Source of the DNA: Megalobrama amblycephala
Lineage: Eukaryota > Chordata > Actinopteri > Cypriniformes > Xenocyprididae
Assembly: GCF_018812025.1 (NCBI RefSeq)
Contig: NC_063061.1
Span: forward strand, 39,368,174-39,432,173
DNA length: 64,000 nt
Direction of reading: 5' to 3'
Under the pieces are notes generated by a model. The model was not told the origin of the DNA. It was given only the letters and a program-made list of their open reading frames with translations, and made no database searches. The position numbers and the translations under genes are program-made. This document shows positions 21,669 to 34,500 of this stretch, one piece after another. Every line of letters begins with the position of its first letter. The first letter of the stretch is position 1.

Positions 21669-23029
21669 AATTCCACGTATTGTCTATACATTTCAACGAT
21701 GATCTAACATAAAATCAGTGTCCTGAAGAGAAACACTGATCAAGATTAAAGTGACCAGATTCCTAGGAGAAATTCCTAGTTCAATTATCAAAATATCAAT
21801 TAAATCCTTTCTATGAATTAAAAAACGGGAACAAAACATACACTTGTTTTTTTTTAAAAGTGTTGTTGGTTCCATATACTATTATTATAATTAATAATTA
21901 TGATGTTTGTGGGTCAGACTGACCCTACCTGGTTTTAATAAAATTCACCAAAAACCAGGTCTGTTCCTAGAAAACGTCAGGTCAGAAATGACACCGTGAT
22001 CTTCAGCTGCTGCTCTGAAGCATCTCAGAAACGTGCTGCGCTTGAGGAGTCACATCGCTCCACTGCTCCTGACTGAATTATCTCCTGCATCAGCGCTAGC
22101 GACTCCATTTCACACCAGCGTCAAGGCAACTGCTGACACTGGTCATCCACCATTTTGTGCTCCTCAAGGCAACGGCAGCAGATCTTCCTGACTCTTCAAA
22201 CCCTGCTGGCCTTTTCACAAGAGGCCGACACGTGCTTGCATTCACACATGAGAGCAAACACCTCCACCAGCTTCCTCCAGCGGCCTGCGAAAGCAAAACT
22301 AACACCAGCGCGAGTAACATTAATCACAAACAAGATCTCTTTAATATCAGCACAAGAATCGGTTGTCTCCTGAAACAAAAGTCTCAGCAATGTCTGCAAT
22401 CGGACGTCAGAAATCTCAATGTGAACTCAAACACTTCTGAGCTGCTTTCACAACTTCTCTTTATTTTAAGAGAGGCATTTAAGTTGATACTGAAATGAAA
22501 CACCATTAAACCTCTGGAGCAACACTTGAGCAATAATATATCAATGGAGTTTGGTTTCTCAACTTCACAAAATAATTCAAACAGAGTAGGATCTACTTTT
22601 CACTCAGAAATTGCTAGTAAATTTCACAAATAATTACAATGAAATGGTATATTCTTGTAAAATGTACTCCAATAATCTTTGAAAAATCATTTTTCAGTGT
22701 ATTTGATAAGATTCACTTAGAACTACAATGCGAGTCTGATATCTGTGCAGCTTCGCATCAAATAAATGTCTTTACACTTATAACCCAAGTCTAAGACACA
22801 GTCTCAGCTCTGCATTATTGAAAAAGACATATTTCATCCTTCCTGAGCTTCACTAATTGCTGGCCTCAGGCGTGGGAATGTTTTATCTAATGATGATGGA
22901 TGAAACTCTTGGAGATCCTCCACCCAACAAGGTCACGCTTTCCACAAGCACTTTAACACCGATCTGATCGCCGAAGAAACGGAAAGAGATTTCATTCATG
23001 TGCTGGATTACAGTAAATGCCAAGAAAAA
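21669..23029. other. Unique intronic sequence, nothing recognised
   Basis: Complex sequence. The overlapping frames on both strands near 22.1-22.5 kb show no domain signature. Confidence 0.5.
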
Positions 23030-23455
23030 ATACGGTCGTAATTTATTCATCCTCATGTCATTCCAAACCCAAATCATCATCAAGGACTCAAATGTCATTT
23101 CTGCATTTCCCAACATGGACTGCTGTGATTGGTTACGAGAAACACATCTACCAACAGCATGCTGCATCATTTGCCCTTCACATAAAAATACATGAAAACT
23201 AATGAGATCTGAGAGCTGTCATGAAGAAGAATATCAAGTTTAAACCTTTATGCACTGATTTATTCTGCCAAAAACAAAAGATATTTTGAAGAAAGTTTCA
23301 ATTCTTGAACAACTGAACAATCAAAACACTGAGACTTTTTGAAGAGATCTCCTTGTGTGTTCCACAGAAGAACGTCAGTCATACAGGTTTAAAAGACATG
23401 AGGGTGAGGAAATGATGACAGAATGATCCTTTTTGTCTGAACTATTGCTTTAAAT
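23030..23455. mobile_element. Fold-back element H, copy 2
   Basis: The left part has CCTCATGTCATTCCAAACCC; the right part has CATACAGGTTTAAAAGACAT followed by GAGGGTGAGGAAATGATGAC. It ends GAACTATTGCTTTAAA, again with TTTAA-type ends as in elements A and B. About 100 bp of unrelated-looking sequence separates the two parts. Confidence 0.6.
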
Positions 23456-23624
23456 AGTTTAATAATCTCAAATGCACAATCTCCAAAACAAATAGAGATT
23501 GACGGTTAGTATCAGCTCAACTACTGTGCGGTTAAATTAAACTTTCAGCAGTTGTTATTAGAATTAATGCACTAAATTTCACATATTCTCTTATATGCAA
23601 GAGACAACAGTGGAAACCACACAA

Positions 23625-25400
23625 CAGCAACTAGCACTACACCTCACTGCACTACACTATACTGTACTATACTTCACTACACTACACTACAGTACACTAC
23701 ACTATACTGTACTATACTTCACTACACACTGCACTGCACTATACTACAATTCATCGCACTACACTGCACTGTACTATACTTCACCTCACTACACTACACT
23801 ATACTACACTACACCTCATCGCACTACACTATAGTAGACTACACTGCACTATACTACACCTCACTGCACTGCACTATGCTATACTGCACTATACTTCACT
23901 ATACCTCACTGCACTACACTATACTACAGTACACTACACTATACTACACCTCACTACACTATAGTACATCACACCTCACTGCACTATACTACACCTCATC
24001 ACACTACATTGCACTGTACTATACTTCACTATACCTCACTGCACTACACTATACTACACCTCACTACACTATACTACACCTTACTACACTATAGTACACC
24101 ACACCTCACTGCACTATACTACACCACATCACACTACACCTCACTGCACTGCACTATATTTCGCTACACCTCACTGCACTACACTATATTACATTGCACT
24201 GCACTATACTTCGCTACACCTCACTGCACTACACATTAGTACACTACACTGCACTATACTACACCTCACTGCACTACAGTAAACTACACCTCACTACACT
24301 ATAGTACACTACACCTCACCGCACTGCACTATACTATACTTCACTATACCTCACTGCACTACACTATACTACAGTACACCTCACTATACTACACCTCACT
24401 ACACTATATTACACTGCACTGCACTATACTTCGCTACACCTCACTGCACTACACTATATTACACTGCACTGCACTATACTTCGCTACACCTCACTGCACT
24501 ACACATTAGTACACTACACTGCACTATACTACACCTAACTGCACTACAGTAAACTACACCTCACTACACTATAGTACACTACACCTCACTGCACTGCACT
24601 ATACTATACTGTACTATACTTCACTATACCTCACTGCACTACACTATACTACAGTACACCTCACTATACTACACCTGACTACACTACACTATAGTACACC
24701 ACACCTCACTGCACTGCACTATACTATACTACACCTCATCACACTACACTGCACTATATTTCTCTACACCTCACTGCACTACACTATAGTACACTACACT
24801 GCACTATACTACACTTCATCTCACTGCACTGCACTATACACCTCATCGTACTATACTGTACTATACTTCACTACATCTCACTGCACTACACTATACTACA
24901 GTACACTACACTATACTACACCTTACCACACTATAGTATGCTACACCTCACTGCACTGCACTATACTACACATCACACTACACTGCACTGTACTATACTA
25001 TACCTCATGGCACTACACTATACTGTACTATACTTCACTATACCTCACTGCACTACACTATACTACAGTACAGTACACTATACCACACTTCATCGCACTA
25101 CACTATACTATAGTGTACTGCACTGTACCATACTGCACAATACTATACCTCGTCACACTATACTATTATACTATACTATACTATACTATATACTATCTCC
25201 CTGCAATACACTATACTAAACTGTACTATACTATACTATACTATACTATACTATACTATACTATACTATACTATCTCCCTGCAATACACTATACTAAACT
25301 GTACTATACTATACTGCACTACACTAAACTACATTACACTATACAGTGCACTACACATCACCACACTGTATTATATTATGCTACACTACACTACACAAGC
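23625..25400. repeat. 1.8-kb ACTAC/ACTGC-type pentanucleotide-derived satellite
   Basis: The array is built almost wholly from CACTA, TACTA, CACTG and CCTCA words, usually kept in a 5-bp register. Longer sentences such as CACTGCACTATACTACACCT recur. Near 25.15-25.28 kb it becomes pure ACTAT/ACTATACTAT with two near-identical CTATCTCCCTGCAATACACT blocks. The His-Tyr-Thr-rich frames are translations of the repeat and not genes. Confidence 0.9.
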
Positions 25401-26104
25401 TCTGAGGTCAAGAGGGCAAGATGCTACAAATAGTGTCATTAAAGTCACGCATCACCATCCAATGAGGCCAACAGAGCTTTGGGAAAGACTGTAAGAAGAA
25501 AAGAATGAAATGCTCAGGACCAAAACATTGGAAAATAACCAGGAAGCGTTTTCCCTCAGGAAACCTTCAGTTCCAATTCCGCTGTTCTCTTTCTGCCTTT
25601 GGCCTGATTCGGGCAGTTTTCTCAAGCCAATGAGTGTTTCCATCAAACCGCATAGAACATCAAAGCATGAAGACGGCTCGACCAAAGACAAGAGAAACGG
25701 TCCTCTGTTTGGACACTACGATCTCTTAATGATGGACTACTCCCAGCTGACGGAAAACAAGAGCCAGGGAGGTTTCAGAGCAAATACTGATTTAACTAAA
25801 AATTAAGTGTTTACTGAAGAAACAGCCTTGTTTGAAATGTTCTTCACTTGAGATTTTAATCAGCTGCACCACAGTATTTTTCTAACCATGAGTCAAAGCA
25901 CCCGTATGATCACTGTGTCATCAGAATCATTTCCACAAAGAGCAGTTTTACATTTAGTTTGTCTTGAAGCTGATGTTTACAGCAAATAAACGTCATTTCA
26001 TTACGAGCAGAATGAAACTTCACTTCTTTCAACAGCCATAATTAGACAAACGCTACAGACACTTCAGAACAAATTGTGAATGTAAACTGTTTACCGTCAT
26101 GTTC
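25401..26104. other. Unique intronic sequence, nothing recognised
   Basis: Complex sequence. The 98-codon frame at 25510-25806 has no recognised motif. Confidence 0.5.
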
Positions 26105-26335
26105 CATGTGATCATGTGACACTGAAGACTGGAGTATTGATGCTTAAAATTCAGCTTTGATCACAGGATATAAATTACATTTTACAACATATTCACATAG
26201 AAAACAGCTGGTTTACATTGGAATAATATTTCACAATTTTTACTGTATTTTTGATCAAATAAAAGCAGTGTTGGTGAGCAGAAGAGACATTTAAAAAATC
26301 TTACCGTCCCCAAACTCGTGACCAGTAGTGCATAC
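26105..26335. mobile_element. Fold-back element C, right-arm fragment
   Basis: Contains CATGTGACACTGAAGACTGG, AAAATTCAGCTTTGATCACA and ACATAGAAAACAGCTGGTTT in the order found in the right arm of the 14240-14945 copy. It ends CCCCAAACTCGTGACCAGTA. Confidence 0.75.
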
Positions 26336-27409
26336 TGATAATTTCACATTTTGACTGTAAATATTACATCCGTCACGCTGGAGTCAGTTTTACAAGCCGA
26401 CAAACTTTTATCATCTGTTTGTGTTGTAAATGTACAGTACAGGAAGTACAGGAAGAGTACAGGAAGAACCAGTTACTACGAACCCATTCACTAACCTGAA
26501 GGACTAGAAACCGTAACAGACTGTTGATGATTCTGCACATTTCAACCGAGAGGAGGTTTTCAATGGCCAATAACAACGACAATATCCAAAGAGCCGATGT
26601 TTGCCGATACACAAATTATACCATAACAGCAACTGAGATAATACCAACAAATTATTTTACACCATACCTGCTTATAATACACAAGTAGTGTTTAATCAGA
26701 TCATGCAAACGAGCTCGAAACAGCTGAAAATGGTCTTCCACAAAGTTCTGCAAAATTCAACACAGAATTACCCACAAAAACACAGCAGAAGTTGCAAGAA
26801 AACCCATAAGAGTAAGTGAAGACTGAAGCAGAATAACATATGATGGACGTTCCTGCAAGAACAACCAGAAGTCGACGTGATCCGTGTAGCTCAAGGATTT
26901 CAAACAGACAGACTCTAAGAGCTCACATCTATAAATAGCAACACAACATGCCGATGTCCTGCGTTCACATTCACACGCTTCCCTCTCCAGTGGATCCATA
27001 CGTCTCACTGCCGCTGTTCAAAGCAAACCGAACTCTCGTCCGCTTACGACACGCCAGAAAGACGAGAGATCCATTAATATTAACTCACCGACGAGAGCTT
27101 CCTTCCTTCCAACTTCTTCAATATTTAATCAGACTTGGACACTGGCACCTTCCAGTCGAGCGGGACAGAGGCGAGCGGATCTCCACAACACCGCTGCTGT
27201 TCGCTCTCAAAGGACGCCTTGTCCTGCCTCTGCGCTCGGCCTCTATAGGAACAGAACCGCCTAAAGAACGCTGAATGTTTCCAGACATCTGCAGAACCCA
27301 CGAGTCCGAGCGACTGCTGGAGCATCAGTGAAGGAGAATAACAATGAGTTTATACTGGGGCTCAATGGAAAGTGCTGCTCAAGAGACATTTATGATTATG
27401 ATCAATGCT
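26336..27409. other. Unique intronic sequence, nothing recognised
   Basis: Complex sequence. The stretch 26.95-27.30 kb has more CpG and balanced composition, with frames on both strands but no domain, splice pair or family match I could support. Confidence 0.45.
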
Positions 27410-27845
27410 GAAAACAGTCATATTTTTGTGGAAACTGTGATTCATTTTGTTTTTCAGGATTCAAGTTCAAAAGAACGGCATTTATTTAGAATCTTTTGTA
27501 ACATTATAAATGTCTTTATTAATATCACTTTTGATCAGTTTAATGCGTCCGTTGATTAATAGAAGTAAAAAAATCGTGCTGACCACAAACTTTTGAATGG
27601 TAGCATATGACAGTTTCCACAAAAATACTGTTTTCAACACTGATAATAAACATAAATGTTTCTTGAGCATCAAATCATCATATCAGTGATCATGTGACAC
27701 TGAAGACTGGAGTAATGATGCTGAAAATTCAGGAATAAATTACACTTTACTATATATTCACATAGAAAACAGCTGATTTACATTGGAATAATATTTAACA
27801 ATTTTTACTGTACTTTTGATCAAATAAATGCAGCTCTGTTATGTA
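27410..27845. mobile_element. Fold-back element C, middle and right-arm copy
   Basis: AGAATCTTTTGTAACATTAT matches the centre of the 14240-14945 copy. TGTGACACTGAAGACTGGAG, then ACATAGAAAACAGCTGATTT, match its right arm. The outer left arm is missing. Confidence 0.75.
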
Positions 27846-28345
27846 AAAACTGTAATTACATATATATTATATTATCATTACTATACTATCATTAATAATA
27901 TCAGAAACTGGGCCGATATTGGTAAATTAACCAAAATTAATCTTATGATTCCAGAAGTTTCAAGAATGATGAATATTAATAAAATCTTAATATTATTATA
28001 TAATTATTAATATTATATAATCTTAATATGTTGCCGTTTTTTGCATTGCAACTAAGTTAAGAGTTATGTCAATATTAATAGTAATATTATAATTTATTAA
28101 AATATTATGTTAATTATTAAATATATATGGTAATATTTATGTTAATATCAATAATATTATAATTTATTATATGAATAACTATTATATTATATAATAGTTT
28201 TTGTCAGTATTAATAGTAATAATATTATAATTTATTATAATAATATTATTAACTATATATTATATTATATTATATATGATAATATTTGTTAATATCAATA
28301 ATATTATAATTTATAAACTATTATATTTTATAATTCATTTATGTT
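27846..28345. repeat. AT-rich TATTATAATTTATTA simple repeat
   Basis: Irregular copies of AATATTATAATTTATTA and TTATATTATATA run for about 480 bp directly after element C. No coding potential. Confidence 0.75.
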
Positions 28346-30259
28346 GAAATATGTGACATACATTTTGATTACATTTCAAATACATTGATTTAAATAATAT
28401 TTCAGATCATTGACTGACACTAGCTACTAGAACTGTCATATAGGAATCAATCTCACACAAAAAGAAGGAGGTTTGATGTCAGACTCCTCACATCAGATGC
28501 TGTCAACACTGAGGAGCGAAAAGTTCATGTTTCAGTGAAAAAGTCTCAGAATAAAGACTCGAATGGAGAGAGAGATGCGATCTGTGGTGCCAACAGAAGC
28601 TAGACGGCCTCATTCTACTTCAGGATCCGTCAGAGGAACACCAAACACCCGCAGAACCTGGTCTGGAGGATCTCAAACACTACAGAAACACTTAAATCTA
28701 CAGGAACTGAGATCATCTGAAGGCAAGAACCTGATGAAGACAATCCAATTAAACTAATAATGCGCAAATTCACAGTCTGACTACTGGAATTCCAATAAAA
28801 ACACACAAAGCACCACTAATTATGAACCAAACGAGGTTACGTAAATAAACGCAGCAGCAGCACAGTCACTCTTAACTCGAGGCTCTGTTTCTAATGTCCA
28901 CCAGAACGTTATATAACTCCGTGGAGTGAATGACTGAGACTGCAGAGGCCAATGCATCATGTCAAGAAAGTGTCCGCTGGACCATTTCAATTGGCTTTTG
29001 TGTGTCTCGTTTCTTTCTCCGTCCGGCTGCCTGAGGAACAACTCCAAACTTCAGCGCTTCTGTGAGTTTCTGCCTCCTTCAGCGGAATGAAAGGTCCATT
29101 TTGTAGCTCAGATCACTCGACCATCAAAATGGAAGCCCTTCAGCTGCCTCGAACGCACGGCGTCCTTTAAAAACAATCAGAAACGCAGCGCGCTTCCCAC
29201 GAGCTCCTGCAGGAGAGACAGATCACAAACCAGAGCGCTTTAATCTCACGGGTGTCTCCTCGACACCGATCAAAACTCAAAGAATCCAAGATGCAATCTG
29301 AGGAGAAACATCTCTGGACTGACATTACAAATGAAGCATTGTGACTCCTGAACAAGAAGGTTAAAGTGACCTACAGAAAGCACAACATCACAGGACGCTT
29401 CTCGACATATTAAAAACAAAATCTCATCACATTACTCCACGCACACCAACATCTACGGCTGAATCCGGACTGTAAAGATCCGGAGCAACAGAACGTCATC
29501 TTTATCTCACTCGCACATTTCAGTTTCCAAAACTAATCCATGAAAATCAGTCAAAATTAATTGAAATGAAATCTTTGTTAATCTGTCAACAAAAGAACAG
29601 CTTTAAGGCTCCCTGCGGCTTTCAGTCAAAATAAAAACTCAATGGTTTCATTTTTGAAAATGAAAATAAGATATTAGTGTTGTAATTTATTATATTATAA
29701 ATACTCATTTGTTTTGTTTTATGGTTAGGGTTATGATTTATGATTATTATTATTATATAGTCAAATTAATATGTAAGTTAAAAGTAAGATTTTTGATCTC
29801 TAAAATCAAATATTAAAACAAAACCACAATTTTAGACACCAGTGAAGCTTCACAAATCTCCAATAATCACAACGAAAACTAATAATACTCAAGTTTAATG
29901 CAGACACTCGTGTTTTTCCATGTTTCCCACTTGTAAATACGACATCATTCGATCATCATGTGCTCGAAACTCACAGACCTGAAGTCTGTAATGTGCTGAG
30001 CTCAAAGTACACTTCATCTTTGACGCGAACACTAAGTATACTGCGTGTGCACTAGAAAGATTTCTTTGTCCAGTTTGCGTGTGATTTCAGATAAAAACAT
30101 CTTTTAATTTCCTCGTCAATATTCTCCAGTAGTTTGTTGTTGTTCGGTTTCTTCTTCAACTATGAAATAACGACACAAGGCCAGAGTTTGCAACCTTATA
30201 GAACAACTAATTAGTGCAAATAATGTCGAGCTCATGAACAAATTTAGTGTGATCAGAAA
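28346..30259. other. Unique intronic sequence, nothing recognised
   Basis: Complex to AT-rich sequence. No supported exon, RNA gene or element. Confidence 0.5.
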
Positions 30260-30345
30260 AAATGGCAACACTTTATTTCAATGGTCGACATTTTACTGAC
30301 TGAAAGTAACTTTGCAACTGACGTGACGGGTCTTTTTTTTGTCCA
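30260..30345 (+). mobile_element. Fragment of the GGTAACACTTTAT element
   Basis: GGCAACACTTTATTTCAATG and the following CATTTTACTGACTGAAAGTAACTTTGCAAC match the left end of the element at 31174-31431, with loss of the rest. Confidence 0.6.
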
Positions 30346-31173
30346 AAGGACTTAATAATAATAAAAAAACAAAGCTATGACATCCAAAGTATGTAAGGCA
30401 GTACAATTAGATCTCTTTTATTGAATCCAGAATGTTTTAATTATATTTTGCTACATATAAAGGTATTTTGAAGTGTCATTTGGTTTAACCATCCAATACA
30501 GCCATTTTATTTGTGATTAAAATATCTTAAAATGTAATAAATGTATATATTTTTTATTCTGGCATGATTTTATAACATCATATATCAACATAGTGCAAAA
30601 TGTTATTAAAATTATGTGTAGAAGTCGTTGCTTTGTTATGAGAAAGAATGTCTGGAAAAATGAATTTCATTGATGTCATTCGGAATAACCAATATAAAGG
30701 GATCATTTTGGATCAAGTCATGTGGTCAATATCATGTGACATCATTCAGACACCTGCAAAGGATCACATGGTCGTGAAGCAAAGTAACTAAATTTGATAA
30801 ATTCATGTTTTCTCTTGATCATACGCATGTCCCGAAACATCAGGTCATTCGGTGCAACCGCTATAAAACATGGAAAATGTTGGAATATTTTAAAAACTTG
30901 GACTAAATATAAAATGTTTGATTGTCCTTTTGCTAGATATCAGCCTGTTAGCATTGATTGAAAATATCGTCATTCGGTAAAATCGAAATTTTGGAAATTT
31001 TTTAGTGACAAATCTTGTAAAAAATGACAAAAGCAGTTTTAACTGATTATAAAAACCACAATCTCATTGTTAACACTTAATAAAACTTCAAAATTAATTA
31101 TATCTCCATAATATTTTTTGACACTTTTTGACAAAACCTTATTCATCAGTGACCCGTGTGCATGTGATTAACC
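30346..31173. other. AT-rich intronic sequence, nothing recognised
   Basis: No supported feature. Confidence 0.5.
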
Positions 31174-31431
31174 GGTAACACTTTATTTCGATGGTTTGAT
31201 TAGACATTCTACTAACTATAAGTAAATTTGCAACTCCATGTCAACTAACTCTGATTAGAGTATTAGTAGGTTACGGTTCGGGTTAGTCGAGTAAGCTGAC
31301 ATGTAGTTGAACAGTCAGGATAAAGTGTTTCTGAGTCTACTAATACTCTGATGACTGCTAGTTAATTAACATGTAGTTGCAAAGTTACTACTAGTTAGTA
31401 GAATGTCTAAAGAGGAATATAAAGTGTAACC
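31174..31431. mobile_element. Short fold-back element I (GGTAACACTTTAT...GTGTAACC)
   Basis: A 258-bp element. Its left end, GGTAACACTTTATTTCGATG, has its counterpart in ATATAAAGTGTAACC at the right end; ACATTCTACTAACTA also recurs inverted as TAGTTAGTAGAATGT. The arms pair over most of their length. Ends and length fit a MITE. Confidence 0.8.
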
Positions 31432-32959
31432 AAAAAACAAGCTCTTACTAGTGTATGCGTAAAAAACATTTAATTTAGTTATTTAAACTTCTGCTTCTTT
31501 GGACAAGCAGTTTTTGGTTTAGAATGAGATGTTCACATTATAAACATATAGATTCACTTTCACTAGATGTGTTTTAATAGCGTTCGATTTGTCCGTTGTT
31601 TGGATGATAAAACTGGCCATCATGTGCATGTAGAACTTTTTTCCTTTGGAAAAATACAGAAAATAAAATCTGCATAGAAATAGTCAACAGTTAGTTGTAG
31701 CCGCAATGCTGGGAAACATCTAAAATATCAGCTATTAGGAACTGGTGGTGTCTAAATGTTTTAGTAAGGCGAAAAAGCGTTCCATCCACAGATGAACACG
31801 TTCCATAATCCACACCTGGAAAATAACATACGAGCTGCAAAACACAGTCGGTTTAAACGTGAAATAAAGTCAACGGGTGCTACAGGTCATAAACCCTAGT
31901 GAGCTTCACGCTGTCTACATAGACAGCAACTCGTGTGTCACACAAACAGTCACTCCGACGATGCTATAATGAACCATACAAACACTAATACTGGGTAAAA
32001 TGGTGCATGTCTTAATATGCCGTCTAGGTAGGCAGCTCAACGGGGTTTGGAACGGAGCTCATGTTTACACTGTGAACTTCATCCCCATTGGTTTTTCATT
32101 AAAAATAGATGTGAAGCCTTTGTGTCTATTTATTGGTTTTCTGTGTTCAACATGACAGAGAGACAATAAAGAACGTGCTTCATAAACGGATCCAGAACGA
32201 CAAACTTCTGATCATCCTCTACAATCATCTACCAAAAATACTACAACGAGATGTCGAGATTCTCTCCAGTGGACTCGTTATGATTTACTTCATATTTGAT
32301 GAAGTTTGCATCATTGATATTCTTGTGAAGCTGCTTTAATGATCTGTGGAAATAAAGCTTGAAACTACAGAAAACAAAGCAAAAGTTTAGGTGCAAACTA
32401 CAATCCCAGCATTTCTCCTGCCAGCTGAACAGGCTTTAGACTGGATCTTCATGAAAAGTGGGTCAGCGGTGAGCTTGAACCATGAGCCATCGCTGTGTGC
32501 TCAACAGTTGCATAAGACGGCTTTTAGCTTTTCCAGGTCAGACGCTCGACCAGATCAGAGTCGTTACTGTGAAACTACAGGGAAAATCTCAAAATCTACA
32601 GGCTGCGGAAGAACTGGATGAACAAGCTGCCAAGACATCACATATGCACTGGTTGCAAACCCATAAAACACTATGCATATTAGTTCAACAATCTGAATTC
32701 AGTAAAATATTACAAAGAACACGCATACGGCTACATGAAACCACAAAGAACCTGCTTAGAAACATCAGACAGCAGCAGTCTCTCAAAAACAGCCAGTAAC
32801 CTTCATGTGAGAGAACCTGTTTGCCCTGACATGGGAGACGTGCCACCATTTTGAGTTCCTCTGGCCTGCGTCTGTCGCATTGAGAGTGTGTGAGTGTGTG
32901 TGTGTGTAGCGCGCTGTCTTTGTCAGCGGGATTTCACAGTGGCCAGAGCGATTGCAGAA

Positions 32960-32997
<38 letters not shown>

Positions 32998-33469
32998 GCC
33001 TTTCACCAAAAAGCTCTGATGGTGTGTCACAAATAATCATACATGAATCAGATTATTAGACTAGAGCCAGACAAGTGCACACTTTCACTTCCAAGCAGAA
33101 GCTTCACATTTGGTCCAAAACAACACACAGGTGCATTAAGGGAACTGTACAGGCAAAAAAAGTTCAGCATTAATGCATTCACAAGTTCTAAACCCAACGT
33201 GATGCATGCATATGCATGACCCCATCCACTAAAAATGCACTAAAATGACACTAAATGCAGATTTGGAGAGCTTCTATAGAGCAGAAACTCTGTAGGAGCG
33301 TCTGTAGGCCACTGTGGAGCTGCACAATTCAGCATAAACACGCTAAAGTCATCGTGAACCCTCCAACTAAAGCACATTCGACTCCAAAAACAGCACAATA
33401 ACAAACCGCAGCGTGCGTAACATCGCGCGTGGGTCAAACTAACAGAGGGAAAAGTGCAAAAAAAGCATG
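31432..33469. other. Unique intronic sequence with CA/GT microsatellites
   Basis: Contains a (GT)n run at 32884-32908 and a (CA)n run at 32961-32995, about 50 bp apart and in inverse orientation. Frames crossing them are artefacts. No supported exon. Confidence 0.6.
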
Positions 33470-34040
33470 AAATGTGTCACCGAACGTCTCGCTCGCGGCG
33501 CGTCCAGCAGGTCCATGCAGTGGCCAGCAGTGGCAGCAGGAGAAAGTCAACCTTTGTTCTCCAGTGAGGCTCCAGCGAGACTCCATTTTCTGGAGGAAGC
33601 CTCGGTGTCATTCTACACCTGCGGTGACAAACACCTGGAGCCCGGCGCGGAAAAACAACAACAACGGCGTTACATTGTAACACCGTCACGTCACGAGAGC
33701 GTAGTGCGCGCGCGTCCGTCCGCACGCGTCGCGTCCGTCTGTCTCTCTCTCTGACTAATGGACGCGGAGCTCCAAATCCGCGCAATGGCTTCCCGTCACA
33801 TTTCACTCGCAACCGAACGCGTCCCTCAAACGCCCTCGCGACGAAAAACACGCGTGCGAACACTCCAGCAACGCGTCACTCTACATGCACCAAGGTGCCC
33901 GTTTTGGAGGATTCGCTCGGTTCCGTTCCCCTGCTGGTGGGAAGCGCTTTTCCAGGTCGTTCCCGAAGCGCCTCTCCACGGATCCCGAGCTCAAACGCGT
34001 CGTTGTGGGTTGAGGCGAGATCGAGAAACCGAATACTCAC

Positions 34041-34120
34041 GGCTGGATCCTGGATCTTCTGTGAAGTTGTTCCCGGTCTAGAGCAGCAGAATGTTCGCCA
34101 TCTTCCCTCCTGCTTCTTCT
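34041..34120 (-). other. znf462: Putative znf462 first non-coding exon
   Basis: On the minus strand this segment contains AAGATGGCGAAC (34104-34093), a match to the YY1 core AAGATGGCG, which typically sits just downstream of TATA-less start sites in the sense orientation. About 50 bases further is GATCCAGCC/GTGAGT, a strong splice donor with the last exon base at 34041. The order start motif, short leader, donor, inside CpG-rich DNA, fits a first non-coding exon spliced to the acceptor near 8793. The 5' limit is approximate. This is inference; no transcript was available. Confidence 0.5.
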
Positions 34121-34172
34121 TCTTCTTCTCCTTCTTCTCCTCCTCCTTCTTCTTCTTCTTCTTCTTCTTCAG
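34109..34172. repeat. TTC/TCC polypyrimidine microsatellite
   Basis: A (TTC)n-type run lies directly upstream (on the gene's strand) of the YY1-like motif. On the minus strand it is a GAA/GGA purine tract, which can form unusual DNA structures at promoters. Confidence 0.85.
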
Positions 34173-34500
34173 TACGGCAGCTGCAGATGACCTGAGCTCC
34201 GGCTGTCTCTGAATAATGAGCAGCCTCAGAGACAAGGAAGACAATCTGCTAAGCAGGCAACACAAAGAAGTTTTGGAGTCTAGCAAGCACCAGAGGGTGC
34301 ACAAGAGTTTGCGATGAGACAGTGAGACAGGAGGAAGGTCCACAGAGCCTCTCATGACTCCAGCAGTAATGGAGCTCAAACATGGAGCCCCTCACGGCGC
34401 TTATGACACATTATGATGAGCCATATGATGAGGACGCGTCATTACAGCGCTTCATTATGGCGCGCGCTATACACCGCAGTCGCGTCACATGTCGCATATA

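Larger units (their letters stand above)
1..34120 (-). other. znf462: znf462 transcription unit, partial (3' end outside window)
   Basis: The locus reads right to left: putative first non-coding exon near 34.04-34.12 kb, an intron of about 25 kb, coding exons at 8536-8761, 3028-8393 and 1981-2118, then an intron running off the left edge. All splice sites used are GT-AG and the reading frame is continuous, giving 1,910 codons without a stop. Recognition as ZNF462 rests on the N-terminal finger, the PLDLSPVKKRTR segment, and many fingers ending HYQKRHP or HYQRMHP in the same order as the human protein. The human protein is about 2,506 residues, so roughly the last 600 should be encoded to the left. 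No sequence in 1-1980 looked like one of the remaining finger exons. Family knowledge: a nuclear multi-zinc-finger protein needed for heterochromatin and lineage-gene control; human loss of one copy causes Weiss-Kruszka syndrome. Confidence 0.93.
33470..34500 (-). promoter_or_regulatory. CpG-rich segment, probable znf462 promoter region
   Basis: CpG dinucleotides are dense from about 33.48 to 34.08 kb (for example GCGCGCGTCCGTCCGCACGC near 33708) and again near 34.43-34.50 kb, against a CpG-poor, AT-rich background on both sides. The segment spans the YY1-type motif and splice donor of the putative first exon. A TTC/TCC-rich microsatellite (purine-rich on the gene's strand) at 34109-34172 lies immediately upstream of the motif. 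No TATA box is evident at a sensible spacing. The small open frames here, including a lysine-rich one from the TTC tract, do not look like proteins. Confidence 0.6.

Noticed and set aside
23595..25433. His/Tyr/Thr-rich frames over the ACTAC satellite
   Set aside because: Pentamer repeats read in any frame give such strings; no start, splice or family support.
33876..34379. 167-codon minus frame with a poly-lysine run over the promoter
   Set aside because: The lysines come from the TTC microsatellite and the frame crosses the putative start site; no domain.
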